The notes under the pieces are model-generated. The model saw only the letters and a list, made by a program, of their open reading frames with translations. It searched no databases and was not told the origin of the DNA. From JBCBEX01 sp038528235 (GTDB taxonomy: Bacteria; Bacteroidota; Rhodothermia; Rhodothermales; Rubricoccaceae), in the NCBI GenBank assembly GCA_038528235.1, contig JBCBEX010000102.1, positions 1-14,600 of the forward strand: a stretch of 14,600 bases of DNA, written 5' to 3'. This document shows positions 1 to 6,677 of this stretch, piece after piece. The position numbers and the translations under genes are program-made. Position 1 is the first letter of the stretch; each line of letters starts with the position of its first letter.

Positions 1-99
1 GCCCAACTCGACACGAACAGGCTGGCCTCGGGCATCTACGTGGCCGTGCTCGCGACCGAAGCGGGCCAGCAGACGCGTCGCTTCACGGTGCTGCGCTGA
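1..99 (+). CDS. C-terminal end of a secreted protein with a T9SS (Por) type A sorting domain; 5' end outside the window
   Basis: The frame is open from base 1 and ends at TGA 97-99, giving 32 residues. These read LASGIYVAVLATEAG followed by QQTRRFTVLR. The pattern L-x-S-G-I-Y, a short beta strand with a polar turn, then a basic stretch and a terminal -VLR is the usual end of the type A sorting domain that directs Bacteroidota proteins through the type IX secretion system. The passenger domain lies outside the window, so its function cannot be stated. The product should be exported through the Sec system and then across the outer membrane, with this tail removed or anchored at the surface. The stop codon sits inside a 14-bp tandem duplication (88-115). 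Confidence 0.75.
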   Translation, partial: AQLDTNRLASGIYVAVLATEAGQQTRRFTVLR

Positions 100-115
100 C
101 CGTGCTCCGCTGACC
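88..115. repeat. 14-bp imperfect tandem duplication spanning the stop codon of the T9SS protein
   Basis: GTGCTGCGCTGACC (88-101) is followed directly by GTGCTCCGCTGACC (102-115), with one mismatch. Each copy carries the codons for V-L-R-stop, in different frames. It looks like a local slippage duplication of the gene's last codons. Confidence 0.7.
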
Positions 116-133
116 ACGCCGGGAAGGTTGACC

Positions 134-1099
134 TCAGCCGCGGAGCGTGCTCGCGTGCTTGGTGAGCTTGGCCACGAAGAACGCCTCCATCGTCGCGCCT
201 GGAAGCACACGGACGGCCGCGCTGACCTCGTCGGGGAAGGCGCGGCCGTTCCACTCCGAGAGCGTCGGCTGCGTGTTTGGCAGCGCAAGCGCCTCGCCGT
301 CGAGCGTGACGGGCAGCAGTTCGATGGCATCGCCGAAGGTACGGAGGGCCTTGGCGAGCACGGCCTCGTTCTCCTCCGGCGCAAACGTGCACGTTGAGTA
401 GACGAGCATGCCGCCGGTCCGCAACGCCTGGATGCCGGAGAAGAGCAGCTTCTGCTGCTTGCTGCGCATCTCCTTGATCTTGCGGCGCGACCAGTAGCGC
501 GTCGTCTCGGGCGTGTCCGTGCGAAAGCGGCCTTCCGTCGAGCACGGCGCGTCGAGGAGGACGCGGTCGAACGCCTCGGGCGAGCGGTGCCAGAAGCCCG
601 CCCCGTTGGCGCACACCGGCTCGGCGAGGGTGCTGCCCTGCTGCGCGAGGTTGTCGCGGAGCTTGTAGTAGCGCTTGCGCACGACTTCGACGGCCACGAT
701 GCGCCCCTCGTCCTGCATCAGCGTGGCGAGTTGGCGCGTCTTGCTCCCCGGTGCCGCACACAGGTCGAGGATCGTCTCGCCGGGCTGTGGGTCGAGGACG
801 AGCGGCGGCAGCTGGCTTGCGAGGTTCTGGACGTAGACGTGGCCCGCCGCGTAGGGTGCGCTTGCGAGCAGGGCGGCCCGCTCGTCGGCCTCGACCCAGA
901 AGCCGCCCGGGATGCCGTCGGCGGCGTGCGGGCGCAGTCCTTCCGCACGCAAGGCGTCGAGCACCGTCGCCTCGTCGGCGCGGAGCGTGTTGACGCGGAA
1001 GCCGGTTGCCTGCGGCGCAGCGAAGCTCGCCGCCACGGCGTCGTAGTGCTCGGACGGCACGATAGTGCGCAGGCGGTCGAGGAAGGCGTCGGGAAGCAC
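134..1099 (-). CDS. RsmB/NOP (NSUN)-family RNA cytosine-C5 methyltransferase
   Basis: This is an SAM-dependent methyltransferase of the RsmB/RsmF/NOP2 family, which makes 5-methylcytosine in rRNA or tRNA. Visible motifs are DLCAAPGSKT (SAM-binding motif I), DAPCSTEG (motif IV with the PC cysteine) and YSTCTF (motif VI with the catalytic TC cysteine). FRVNTLRA near the N-terminus is also typical. From the chosen GTG start at 1099 the product is about 321 residues, beginning LPDAFLDRLR, which is where family members usually begin. In-frame ATGs at 1156 and 1222 would add 19 or 41 residues of atypical composition encoded in the more AT-rich intergenic DNA, so I prefer the shorter form. There is no RsmB-type NusB domain and no long RsmF-like C-terminal extension, so the exact RNA target is not deducible. 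The gene is divergent from clpX and converges on the T9SS gene. Confidence 0.9.
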   Translation of the reverse strand: MLPDAFLDRLRTIVPSEHYDAVAASFAAPQATGFRVNTLRADEATVLDALRAEGLRPHAADGIPGGFWVEADERAALLASAPYAAGHVYVQNLASQLPPLVLDPQPGETILDLCAAPGSKTRQLATLMQDEGRIVAVEVVRKRYYKLRDNLAQQGSTLAEPVCANGAGFWHRSPEAFDRVLLDAPCSTEGRFRTDTPETTRYWSRRKIKEMRSKQQKLLFSGIQALRTGGMLVYSTCTFAPEENEAVLAKALRTFGDAIELLPVTLDGEALALPNTQPTLSEWNGRAFPDEVSAAVRVLPGATMEAFFVAKLTKHASTLRG

Positions 1100-1149
1100 G
1101 GAGGTTCGAGAGACGATGTTTGATTTTTGATTCGCCGTTGTTTGCAGCG

Positions 1150-1191
1150 CCCACATCGAAAATCGCCAATCCCACGTCGGAAATCGCGCCT
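1150..1191. repeat. Two-copy 21-bp imperfect tandem repeat in the methyltransferase-clpX divergent region
   Basis: Positions 1150-1170 and 1171-1191 align end to end with 16 of 21 matches. Both start CCCAC, share a TCG followed by a run of A, then ATCGC. The segment lies between two divergent genes, 49 bp before clpX. A Bacteroidota -7-like TATACTTG lies just beyond it at 1204-1211, but I see no matching -33 TTG at the usual spacing. Confidence 0.5.
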
Positions 1192-1239
1192 TCGCCGAGT
1201 CCGTATACTTGTTTCGTTCCACCGCCTCCCCTCTGCCCC

Positions 1240-2517
1240 ATGAATCCCGTCGGCGACGAGATCATCCGCTGTTCCTTCTGCGGGCGCGCCGCGCACGAGG
1301 TCGCCTCGATGGTGGCGGGGCCGGACGTCTACATCTGCGACCGCTGCATCGAGGACGCGCAGCGGATCGTGCAGGGCGAACTGCTACCCTACACGGCACC
1401 CCCACCGCGCCGCCCGAACCGTAACCGCCGTCTCACGCCGCGCGAGATCAAGACGGCGCTCGACGAGCACGTCGTCGGGCAGGAGCGGGCCAAGCGGGCG
1501 CTCTCCGTCGCGGTCTACAACCACTACAAGCGGCTCGAAGCACACGACTACCTCCTCGACTTCGAAGACGTCGAACTGGAGAAGTCGAACATTCTGCTCC
1601 TCGGGCCGACCGGCACGGGCAAGACGCTGCTGGCGCGCACGCTCGCGCGTATCCTCGACGTGCCGCTCGCCGTCACCGACGCCACCGCACTCACCGAAGC
1701 GGGCTACGTCGGCGAGGACGTCGAGTCGATCCTGAGCCACCTCCTGCAAGCCGCCGACTTCAACATCGAGCGGGCCGAGCGCGGCATCATCTACCTCGAC
1801 GAGATCGACAAGATCACGCGCAAGGGCGACAACGCCTCGATCACGCGCGACGTCTCGGGCGAGGGCGTCCAGCAGGCGCTGCTCAAGATGCTCGAAGGCA
1901 CCATCGCCGGCGTCCCGCCGAAGGGCGGGCGCAAGCACCCCGAGCAGAACCTCGTCTCGTTCGACACCACAAACGTGCTCTTCGTCTGCGGCGGCGCGTT
2001 CGAGGGCCTCGGCGAGATCGTCCTGCGACGGCTCGCGAAAGCGCCGATCGGCTTCTACGTCGAGCCCGGCACGAACGGCGTGCAACCCGGCGCGCTCGAC
2101 AAGAACGACCCCGCGCTGCTGAGCTACGTCGAGCCCGACGACCTCGTCCACTACGGCCTCATCCCCGAACTCGTCGGGCGGATGCCGGTGATGACCGCGC
2201 TCGACCAACTGACGCCCACTGAACTGCGGCGCATCCTGACCGAGCCGAAAAGCGCGCTCGTGAAGCAGTACCGCAAGCTCTTCGCGATGGACGGCGTGGA
2301 CCTCTTCTTCGACGACGAGGCGCTCGACGCCGTCGTGACGCGGGCACTCGACCGGGGCACCGGCGCCCGCGGCCTCCGCGCCGTGCTCGAAGACACGCTC
2401 CTCGACGTGATGTTCGACGCGCCCGGCATGCACGGCGTGGCGTCGTGCCGCATCACCCGCCGGGTGGTCACCGGCGACGCCACGCCGGTCTACGAAGAGC
2501 GCAAGGCCAGCGCGTAG
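1240..2517 (+). CDS. clpX: ClpX, ATP-dependent unfoldase subunit of the ClpXP protease
   Basis: ClpX is a hexameric AAA+ unfoldase that recognises tagged or misfolded proteins in the cytoplasm and threads them into ClpP. From ATG 1240 it has 425 residues, the normal length. The N-terminal zinc-binding domain has C11-x2-C14 and C33-x2-C36. Then come Walker A GPTGTGKT (122-129), pore loop GYVG (155-158), Walker B IIYLDEID (183-190), the RKH loop (231-233), the IGF loop that docks on ClpP (270-272), the VGR arginine finger (R314) and sensor 2 GARGLR (R377). All key residues are intact. The frame is open further upstream to 1120, but that stretch is proline/serine-rich and lies before the zinc finger, so 1240 is the start. 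No clpP lies next to it; the upstream neighbour is a divergent methyltransferase. Its 3' end is 7 bp from the convergent DUF3857 gene. Confidence 0.97.
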   Translation: MNPVGDEIIRCSFCGRAAHEVASMVAGPDVYICDRCIEDAQRIVQGELLPYTAPPPRRPNRNRRLTPREIKTALDEHVVGQERAKRALSVAVYNHYKRLEAHDYLLDFEDVELEKSNILLLGPTGTGKTLLARTLARILDVPLAVTDATALTEAGYVGEDVESILSHLLQAADFNIERAERGIIYLDEIDKITRKGDNASITRDVSGEGVQQALLKMLEGTIAGVPPKGGRKHPEQNLVSFDTTNVLFVCGGAFEGLGEIVLRRLAKAPIGFYVEPGTNGVQPGALDKNDPALLSYVEPDDLVHYGLIPELVGRMPVMTALDQLTPTELRRILTEPKSALVKQYRKLFAMDGVDLFFDDEALDAVVTRALDRGTGARGLRAVLEDTLLDVMFDAPGMHGVASCRITRRVVTGDATPVYEERKASA

Positions 2518-2524
2518 GGAGGCC

Positions 2525-4528
2525 CTACCTCTCTTTCCGGAGGACGACCTGCTCGGTACCGGCCCGCTCCACCGCCGCGAAGAACGCCCGCACGTCGTCG
2601 TAGGCTGACGCGGGTAGCTCGCGCGCGCTAATCTCCAGGGTCCGCCTGAAGCGCAGCGCGCCATCGTCGCTCAGGTCCGCGCGCGTCTCGAAGCGCCCGA
2701 ACTCTGTGTCGAGCACGACCGGCTCGGGAAGCACCTCGATCCCGTAGCCCTCGGGAAGCTGAAGTGTGACCTCGTCCGTGTCGAGGTAGGGGTGGGCGAA
2801 GCGGATAGGATGCAGGCGCTGCTCTGTCTCCGACGGGACGCTTGGCGTGTGGAGCAGGCGGCTGGGCTGGACGAAGAGGCGGCTGCCCATGCTGGACGCA
2901 AAGCGCGCCACGTCGAGGCTGGCCGTGAGCTGCAAGGTGTCGGAGCGCGTGTCGACGCGACTGAAGTCGGGCGCCGAGAGGTCGCCGCCCTGAGCCGCCC
3001 GTTCGTAGAGCCAGTCGAGGCGGTCTTGCGGCGAGGCCTGCCAGAGCGCGCCGCGCACACGGTCGACCTGCGCGCCGGTGTAGGTGTAGCGCAGCGTGCC
3101 CGAGACGCGCCCGCTGGGATCGAGCGTGAGGGCGAGGTGGCGGTCTTCTCGGTTCTCAGCGGCTGTGCTCGCGGGCGTCCGCACGAGCCTGCCCCCTGAC
3201 GGCGTCACCACGAGCGCGTGCCGGTCCTCGTTGCTCGCGCCGATGTGGCCGAAGGCCATCCGCGTGCTGGTCGCTTCGAGCCAGAGCGGCGGCTCGGCCC
3301 CCGACAGCGGCTCGGCCCCCGGCAGCGGCTCCTCGCCGGACGCCGCAGCGTCGTCCATGGGGATGTAGAGGACGACGTGGTTGAATTCGTTGTAGGGAAA
3401 GTCGGGGTCGAGATCTTCGGCGCGGGAGCCGTTGAGGATGAGCGCAGGATACGCTTCGATGCCGGCGGCGCCGAGCATCGCCATGAGGTAGTTCGAGAGC
3501 GCCTTGCAGTCGCCGTAGCGCCGCTCGTAGACGTAGGCCGCGTCGAAGGGCTGCCAGCCGCCGAGGCCAAGCTGCACGGAGACGTAGCGCATCGAGGTCT
3601 GGAGGTGCTCGTAGAGAAGGCGCACCTTTTCCCGCTTCGTCGTGCCCTGCGCGGCGATGGCGAGCACCTCCGCGCGCGCGGCCTCGGGCAGCTCCGCGCG
3701 TCCCTCGCTGAGCCGGCCGTACCACGCTCCAAATGCTTGCCACGAGTCGAGCCGCCCGCGCTCCCCGCCGATCTCGAAGGCATCGAGCGTGACCTCGACG
3801 TGCGGCACCTGGTCGGCAAACCGAGGGCCCAGGGCCTCGCGGTCGCGGCACGGCAGCATCCCTAGCATCCAGGTGTAGACGGTGCTCCCGCCCTGCTGCG
3901 TCACCGTCGGCGCTGCATCATCGCCGAGGTGGTGCGCGCGATGCCGAAGCGGGAGGCTGCCGCTGACCGCCACGGTCAGCCGCGCCTGCTCCACCGGGTT
4001 GCCCGACGGCTGCGGTCGCCAAGCGGGCGGGCCGCCGAGGAGCCCGTCGTGCTCCACCTCCGTCTCGAAAACGACGGTATACGGATAGACATCATGGACA
4101 AACTCGGCCACGCGGACGCGGTTGTCGTCGTAGAGCGAGTAGCTGCTCGTGGCCGGGTAGTCGGCGAAGTCGCGGCGACCGAGGCACCGGATCTCCTCGC
4201 CCTCGGCGTCGAGGAGGCACGCGCGGAAGCGCTTGAGCTTGCGGAAGCTGTCGTGGAAGACCACGTGCGTGCCATAGTCGCGCCCGCGCGCGTCGAAGAT
4301 GGTCACGGCGCGGCGGTCGGTCTGGACTGCGCGGCCCGGGCCCCGGATCTCGACGCGGGTGTCGTGCCGCCGGACCACAGCGCCGTGGTCGTACAGTTCG
4401 TAGAGCAACTGCGCTGCCGCGTTGACGGCGAGGCTCGGGTCGTCGTCGGGCGGGAGCGCATGCGGTGGCGTGGCGTGAGCGAGCAGCGGTGCCGCCAGCA
4501 GTGCCAGGAGGGCGAGTACTCGGGCCAT
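2525..4528 (-). CDS. Secreted DUF3857/transglutaminase-domain protein with intact Cys-His (paralog C)
   Basis: The 667-residue protein starts with a signal peptide (MARVLALLALLAAPLLAHA, cleavage near residue 19), so it should be periplasmic or surface-located. Residues ~35-250 match the layout of a DUF3857 beta-rich domain. Residues ~295-425 form a transglutaminase-like core: C341 in RRYGDCKALS, H384 in EFNHVVLYIP, and E418 in WLEATS where the family usually has Asp. A beta-rich C-terminal part resembling DUF3858 follows. The Cys-His pair suggests a working thiol enzyme (protease, amidase or cross-linking), but the substrate is unknown. Its ATG lies 3 bp after the stop of the upstream paralog, so the two are almost certainly co-transcribed and translationally coupled. 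A short proline/glycine-rich linker (residues ~399-414), partly encoded by an 18-bp duplication, precedes E418. Family assignment is from motif and layout recognition, not a search. Confidence 0.85.
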   Translation of the reverse strand: MARVLALLALLAAPLLAHATPPHALPPDDDPSLAVNAAAQLLYELYDHGAVVRRHDTRVEIRGPGRAVQTDRRAVTIFDARGRDYGTHVVFHDSFRKLKRFRACLLDAEGEEIRCLGRRDFADYPATSSYSLYDDNRVRVAEFVHDVYPYTVVFETEVEHDGLLGGPPAWRPQPSGNPVEQARLTVAVSGSLPLRHRAHHLGDDAAPTVTQQGGSTVYTWMLGMLPCRDREALGPRFADQVPHVEVTLDAFEIGGERGRLDSWQAFGAWYGRLSEGRAELPEAARAEVLAIAAQGTTKREKVRLLYEHLQTSMRYVSVQLGLGGWQPFDAAYVYERRYGDCKALSNYLMAMLGAAGIEAYPALILNGSRAEDLDPDFPYNEFNHVVLYIPMDDAAASGEEPLPGAEPLSGAEPPLWLEATSTRMAFGHIGASNEDRHALVVTPSGGRLVRTPASTAAENREDRHLALTLDPSGRVSGTLRYTYTGAQVDRVRGALWQASPQDRLDWLYERAAQGGDLSAPDFSRVDTRSDTLQLTASLDVARFASSMGSRLFVQPSRLLHTPSVPSETEQRLHPIRFAHPYLDTDEVTLQLPEGYGIEVLPEPVVLDTEFGRFETRADLSDDGALRFRRTLEISARELPASAYDDVRAFFAAVERAGTEQVVLRKER
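3291..3326. repeat. 18-bp tandem duplication inside the DUF3857/transglutaminase gene
   Basis: GGCTCGGCCCCCGACAGC (3291-3308) is followed by GGCTCGGCCCCCGGCAGC (3309-3326), with one mismatch. In the protein, read on the minus strand, it gives a doubled P-L-x-G-A-E unit in a flexible linker just before the W-L-E of the catalytic acidic residue. The reading frame is preserved. Confidence 0.75.
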
Positions 4529-4531
4529 GGG

Positions 4532-6565
4532 TCAGTCCTCGTCGCCGCTGCCTTCATTACCGCTGCCCTCGTCGCTAGCGGCACCAGATGAGTCTGACTC
4601 GGCCGGTGCCTCGGCGGCGGGCGCGCCGCGCTTGAGCACCACCATCTGGTCATCGGCGCTGACCATGCGGTCGTAGTAGGCGCGCAGCTCAGGGTACACC
4701 CGCGGCTCCACGCTGACGGCGCGCAGGTTCACTGACCGACGCACCACGAGTTGCCCCGCCTGCTCGCCGAGTTGGCACTGGTAGGTCCCCGCGTCGCGGG
4801 CGAAGGTGAGGCGCACCGGATCGGGCATCTCGTCCACTACGAAGCCCTCCGGCAGCCGCACGATGCCCGTCAGGCGATGCGTGCGCGGGTAGTTGAAGTC
4901 CACGGGGAAGAGCCGCTCGGGCGAGGTGAAGGGGTTTTCGAGGTAGCGGTCGAGCGGGACTGGGTTGAAGAAGTAGAGGTCGCCGGCCGTCTGCGCGTAG
5001 TCGGGTACGTGGACGTAGGCGTAGAGGTCGAGCGGGGTGCCGAGGTCGGTGAGGCTCTCTACGCGGGCGCTGTCCAGGACGACGCCCGGCATGTCGCTGA
5101 GGTAGTCCCGCATGAACGCCTCTGGGGACGCCTCGTCGACGCGGCGCCGCATCCAGATGGCGTCGTAGCCTTCGGCGCGAAGCCGGATGGCAGCGGTGAG
5201 CGTGCCGTCCTCGCCGAGGTCTCCCTCGAAGCTGATCGCGCGCTTGCCGGGGCCCAGCACGTCGATGGGGATCCACATCGGGGCGTCCTTGTCGGGCACC
5301 CAGCCCTTCCCGGCGAGCGCCTCGGCGGGCAGGAGGCCCATCGGCCGCATCGGGTCGGTCGCGTCGAGCCAGTAGGAGGCGTTGCCCACGCTGGCGAGCA
5401 CGGCGACGTAGTTGAACTGGGTGATGAGCGGATAGGCCACCTGCACGAGGCCGTGGTCGCGCGTCGAGAGGAGGACCGGCACCGCACCGATGTCGGCCTC
5501 GCGCAGCATCTGAAGCAGCAGCAGGTTGAGGTCGGCGGCGCTGCCAGAGCGCTCCTCTAGCGTCTCTTTGAGGCTGGCGCTGGTGAGGTAGCCGCGGCGT
5601 CCGTCGTGGCGGATCGACGTGCGGACGTAGTCGTAGAGCGCGGCCATCTTCTCGGCAGGGTCGCTGAGACCCGCGGTTACCTCTTCCACCTGGCTGCGCA
5701 GCGCACGCGACGAGCGGAGCGCCCCGCCGAAGCTGGGCAGGCCGTCCAGGTCGTCGGCTAGCGTCTCCCACGTGTCGAGCACCTTCTCGACGCCGTAGCC
5801 TGGCACGCTGTATTCGGCCAGTTGGAATTCGATCTTGTGGATGTAGTCTTCCAGCGTGGTCACGAACGGCTCCTCGCGGAGGGCAGGCACGTCCGTGCGC
5901 ACCCAGCGATATTTGATGGCATCGATGCCAAACCGATTGACCCGCTCGTCTGTCTGCACGTCGAAGGGGAGCGTGCCCTGGCTGGCGCGGACATAATTGA
6001 AAGACCGAGGGATGACCGCCTCGAACTCGCTGTGGAGGACCGGCACGTCGTCCTGGAAGTACCACGTGGGGAAGAGGAGCAAGCTCTCCGTGTTGATGCG
6101 GTAGCGGTACTCGAAGATGGCGCCCGGGGCGAGGGCGGGGAGCGTGAAGGTGATGCGCTCGCGGCTGTCGCCAACGCGCTCGCGGAAGACGGCGTCCCGG
6201 TCCATCTTGACGCGCCGGTAGCCGCCTTCCCCGTCGGGCACGAACGTCTGCCCGCGCACGCCGCTGACGTCCTCAGAGTCGCGGAACGTGACGATGGAGA
6301 TGGTCGCCTGGTCGTAGCCCGCCTCGGTGAAGAGCTTGACGCGGCGGTGTCGCTCCAGCTCGACGTCGAACCGATCGGTGATGCGCGCCTCGCCCACGTC
6401 GAAGAGCACCACGGCGGCGGCGCTGCTGTCCTCGGCGTAGACCTCGAGCGCGGTGTGTGCGTCTTCGAGGTCACCCCAGCGGGCCGGCTGGGCGATCGCG
6501 GGAGCGAGGGTGGAGGAAAGAGCGAGGACGGCCGCTAGCAGGAGCGGCGCAGCGAAGCAGCGCAT
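4532..6565 (-). CDS. Secreted DUF3857/transglutaminase-like protein with degenerate active site (paralog B)
   Basis: The 677-residue protein has a signal peptide ending about AIA|QP (residue 25). Next is a DUF3857 domain containing QTFVPDGEGGYRRVKMD and GAIFEYRYR. The transglutaminase-like core (~300-405) lacks the catalytic pair: where paralog C has Cys in R-Y-G-D-C, this protein reads R-S-G-S-A (A343), and the His position is Y386 in TQFNYVAVL. D401 in WLDATDP remains. It is therefore probably a non-catalytic, binding or structural protein. The last ~30 residues are a low-complexity acidic Ser/Gly/Glu/Asp tail absent from the other two copies. Long blocks match paralog A, including PAxWG, DSSAxAVVLFDVG, ERHRRVKLF and FxSPERxxPVDF, showing a tandem duplication. 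It has its own probable promoter at 6629-6660 and runs into paralog C 3 bp downstream. What the protein binds cannot be told from the sequence. Confidence 0.85.
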   Translation of the reverse strand: MRCFAAPLLLAAVLALSSTLAPAIAQPARWGDLEDAHTALEVYAEDSSAAAVVLFDVGEARITDRFDVELERHRRVKLFTEAGYDQATISIVTFRDSEDVSGVRGQTFVPDGEGGYRRVKMDRDAVFRERVGDSRERITFTLPALAPGAIFEYRYRINTESLLLFPTWYFQDDVPVLHSEFEAVIPRSFNYVRASQGTLPFDVQTDERVNRFGIDAIKYRWVRTDVPALREEPFVTTLEDYIHKIEFQLAEYSVPGYGVEKVLDTWETLADDLDGLPSFGGALRSSRALRSQVEEVTAGLSDPAEKMAALYDYVRTSIRHDGRRGYLTSASLKETLEERSGSAADLNLLLLQMLREADIGAVPVLLSTRDHGLVQVAYPLITQFNYVAVLASVGNASYWLDATDPMRPMGLLPAEALAGKGWVPDKDAPMWIPIDVLGPGKRAISFEGDLGEDGTLTAAIRLRAEGYDAIWMRRRVDEASPEAFMRDYLSDMPGVVLDSARVESLTDLGTPLDLYAYVHVPDYAQTAGDLYFFNPVPLDRYLENPFTSPERLFPVDFNYPRTHRLTGIVRLPEGFVVDEMPDPVRLTFARDAGTYQCQLGEQAGQLVVRRSVNLRAVSVEPRVYPELRAYYDRMVSADDQMVVLKRGAPAAEAPAESDSSGAASDEGSGNEGSGDED

Positions 6566-6628
6566 GGGAGCGGGGGTGATGAAGGGGAAACCCTGATGCC
6601 TCGCACCGAAAAGGCGCGTTAGGGGCCG

Positions 6629-6660
6629 CGAAGCTACATCCCTGTCTGCGGAAATTCAAC
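6629..6660 (-). promoter_or_regulatory. Probable Bacteroidota-type promoter for paralog B
   Basis: On the minus strand, GTTG (6660-6657) is followed by a 20-nt spacer and TAGCTTCG (6636-6629). This fits the Bacteroidota primary sigma-factor pattern TTTG, 17-23 nt, TAnnTTTG, with one mismatch in each box. The start codon at 6565 lies about 60 nt downstream. The same TGTAGCTTCG core with the same spacer occurs before paralog A. Confidence 0.6.
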
Positions 6661-6677
6661 CTCGTTCGGGATCGCCG

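Noticed and set aside
36..1265. 409-codon minus-strand frame overlapping the methyltransferase
   Set aside because: It is an Arg/Pro/Ala-rich shift of the methyltransferase frame with no domain; the methyltransferase frame carries all the motifs.
1384..2664. 426-codon open frame on the minus strand across clpX
   Set aside because: It is antisense to an intact clpX, lacks recognisable motifs, and its Val/Arg/Glu/Asp-rich composition is what GC-rich coding DNA gives on the opposite strand.
4689..6065. 458-codon minus-strand frame inside paralog B
   Set aside because: It is an Arg-rich frame shifted by one base relative to the DUF3857 gene; no motifs.
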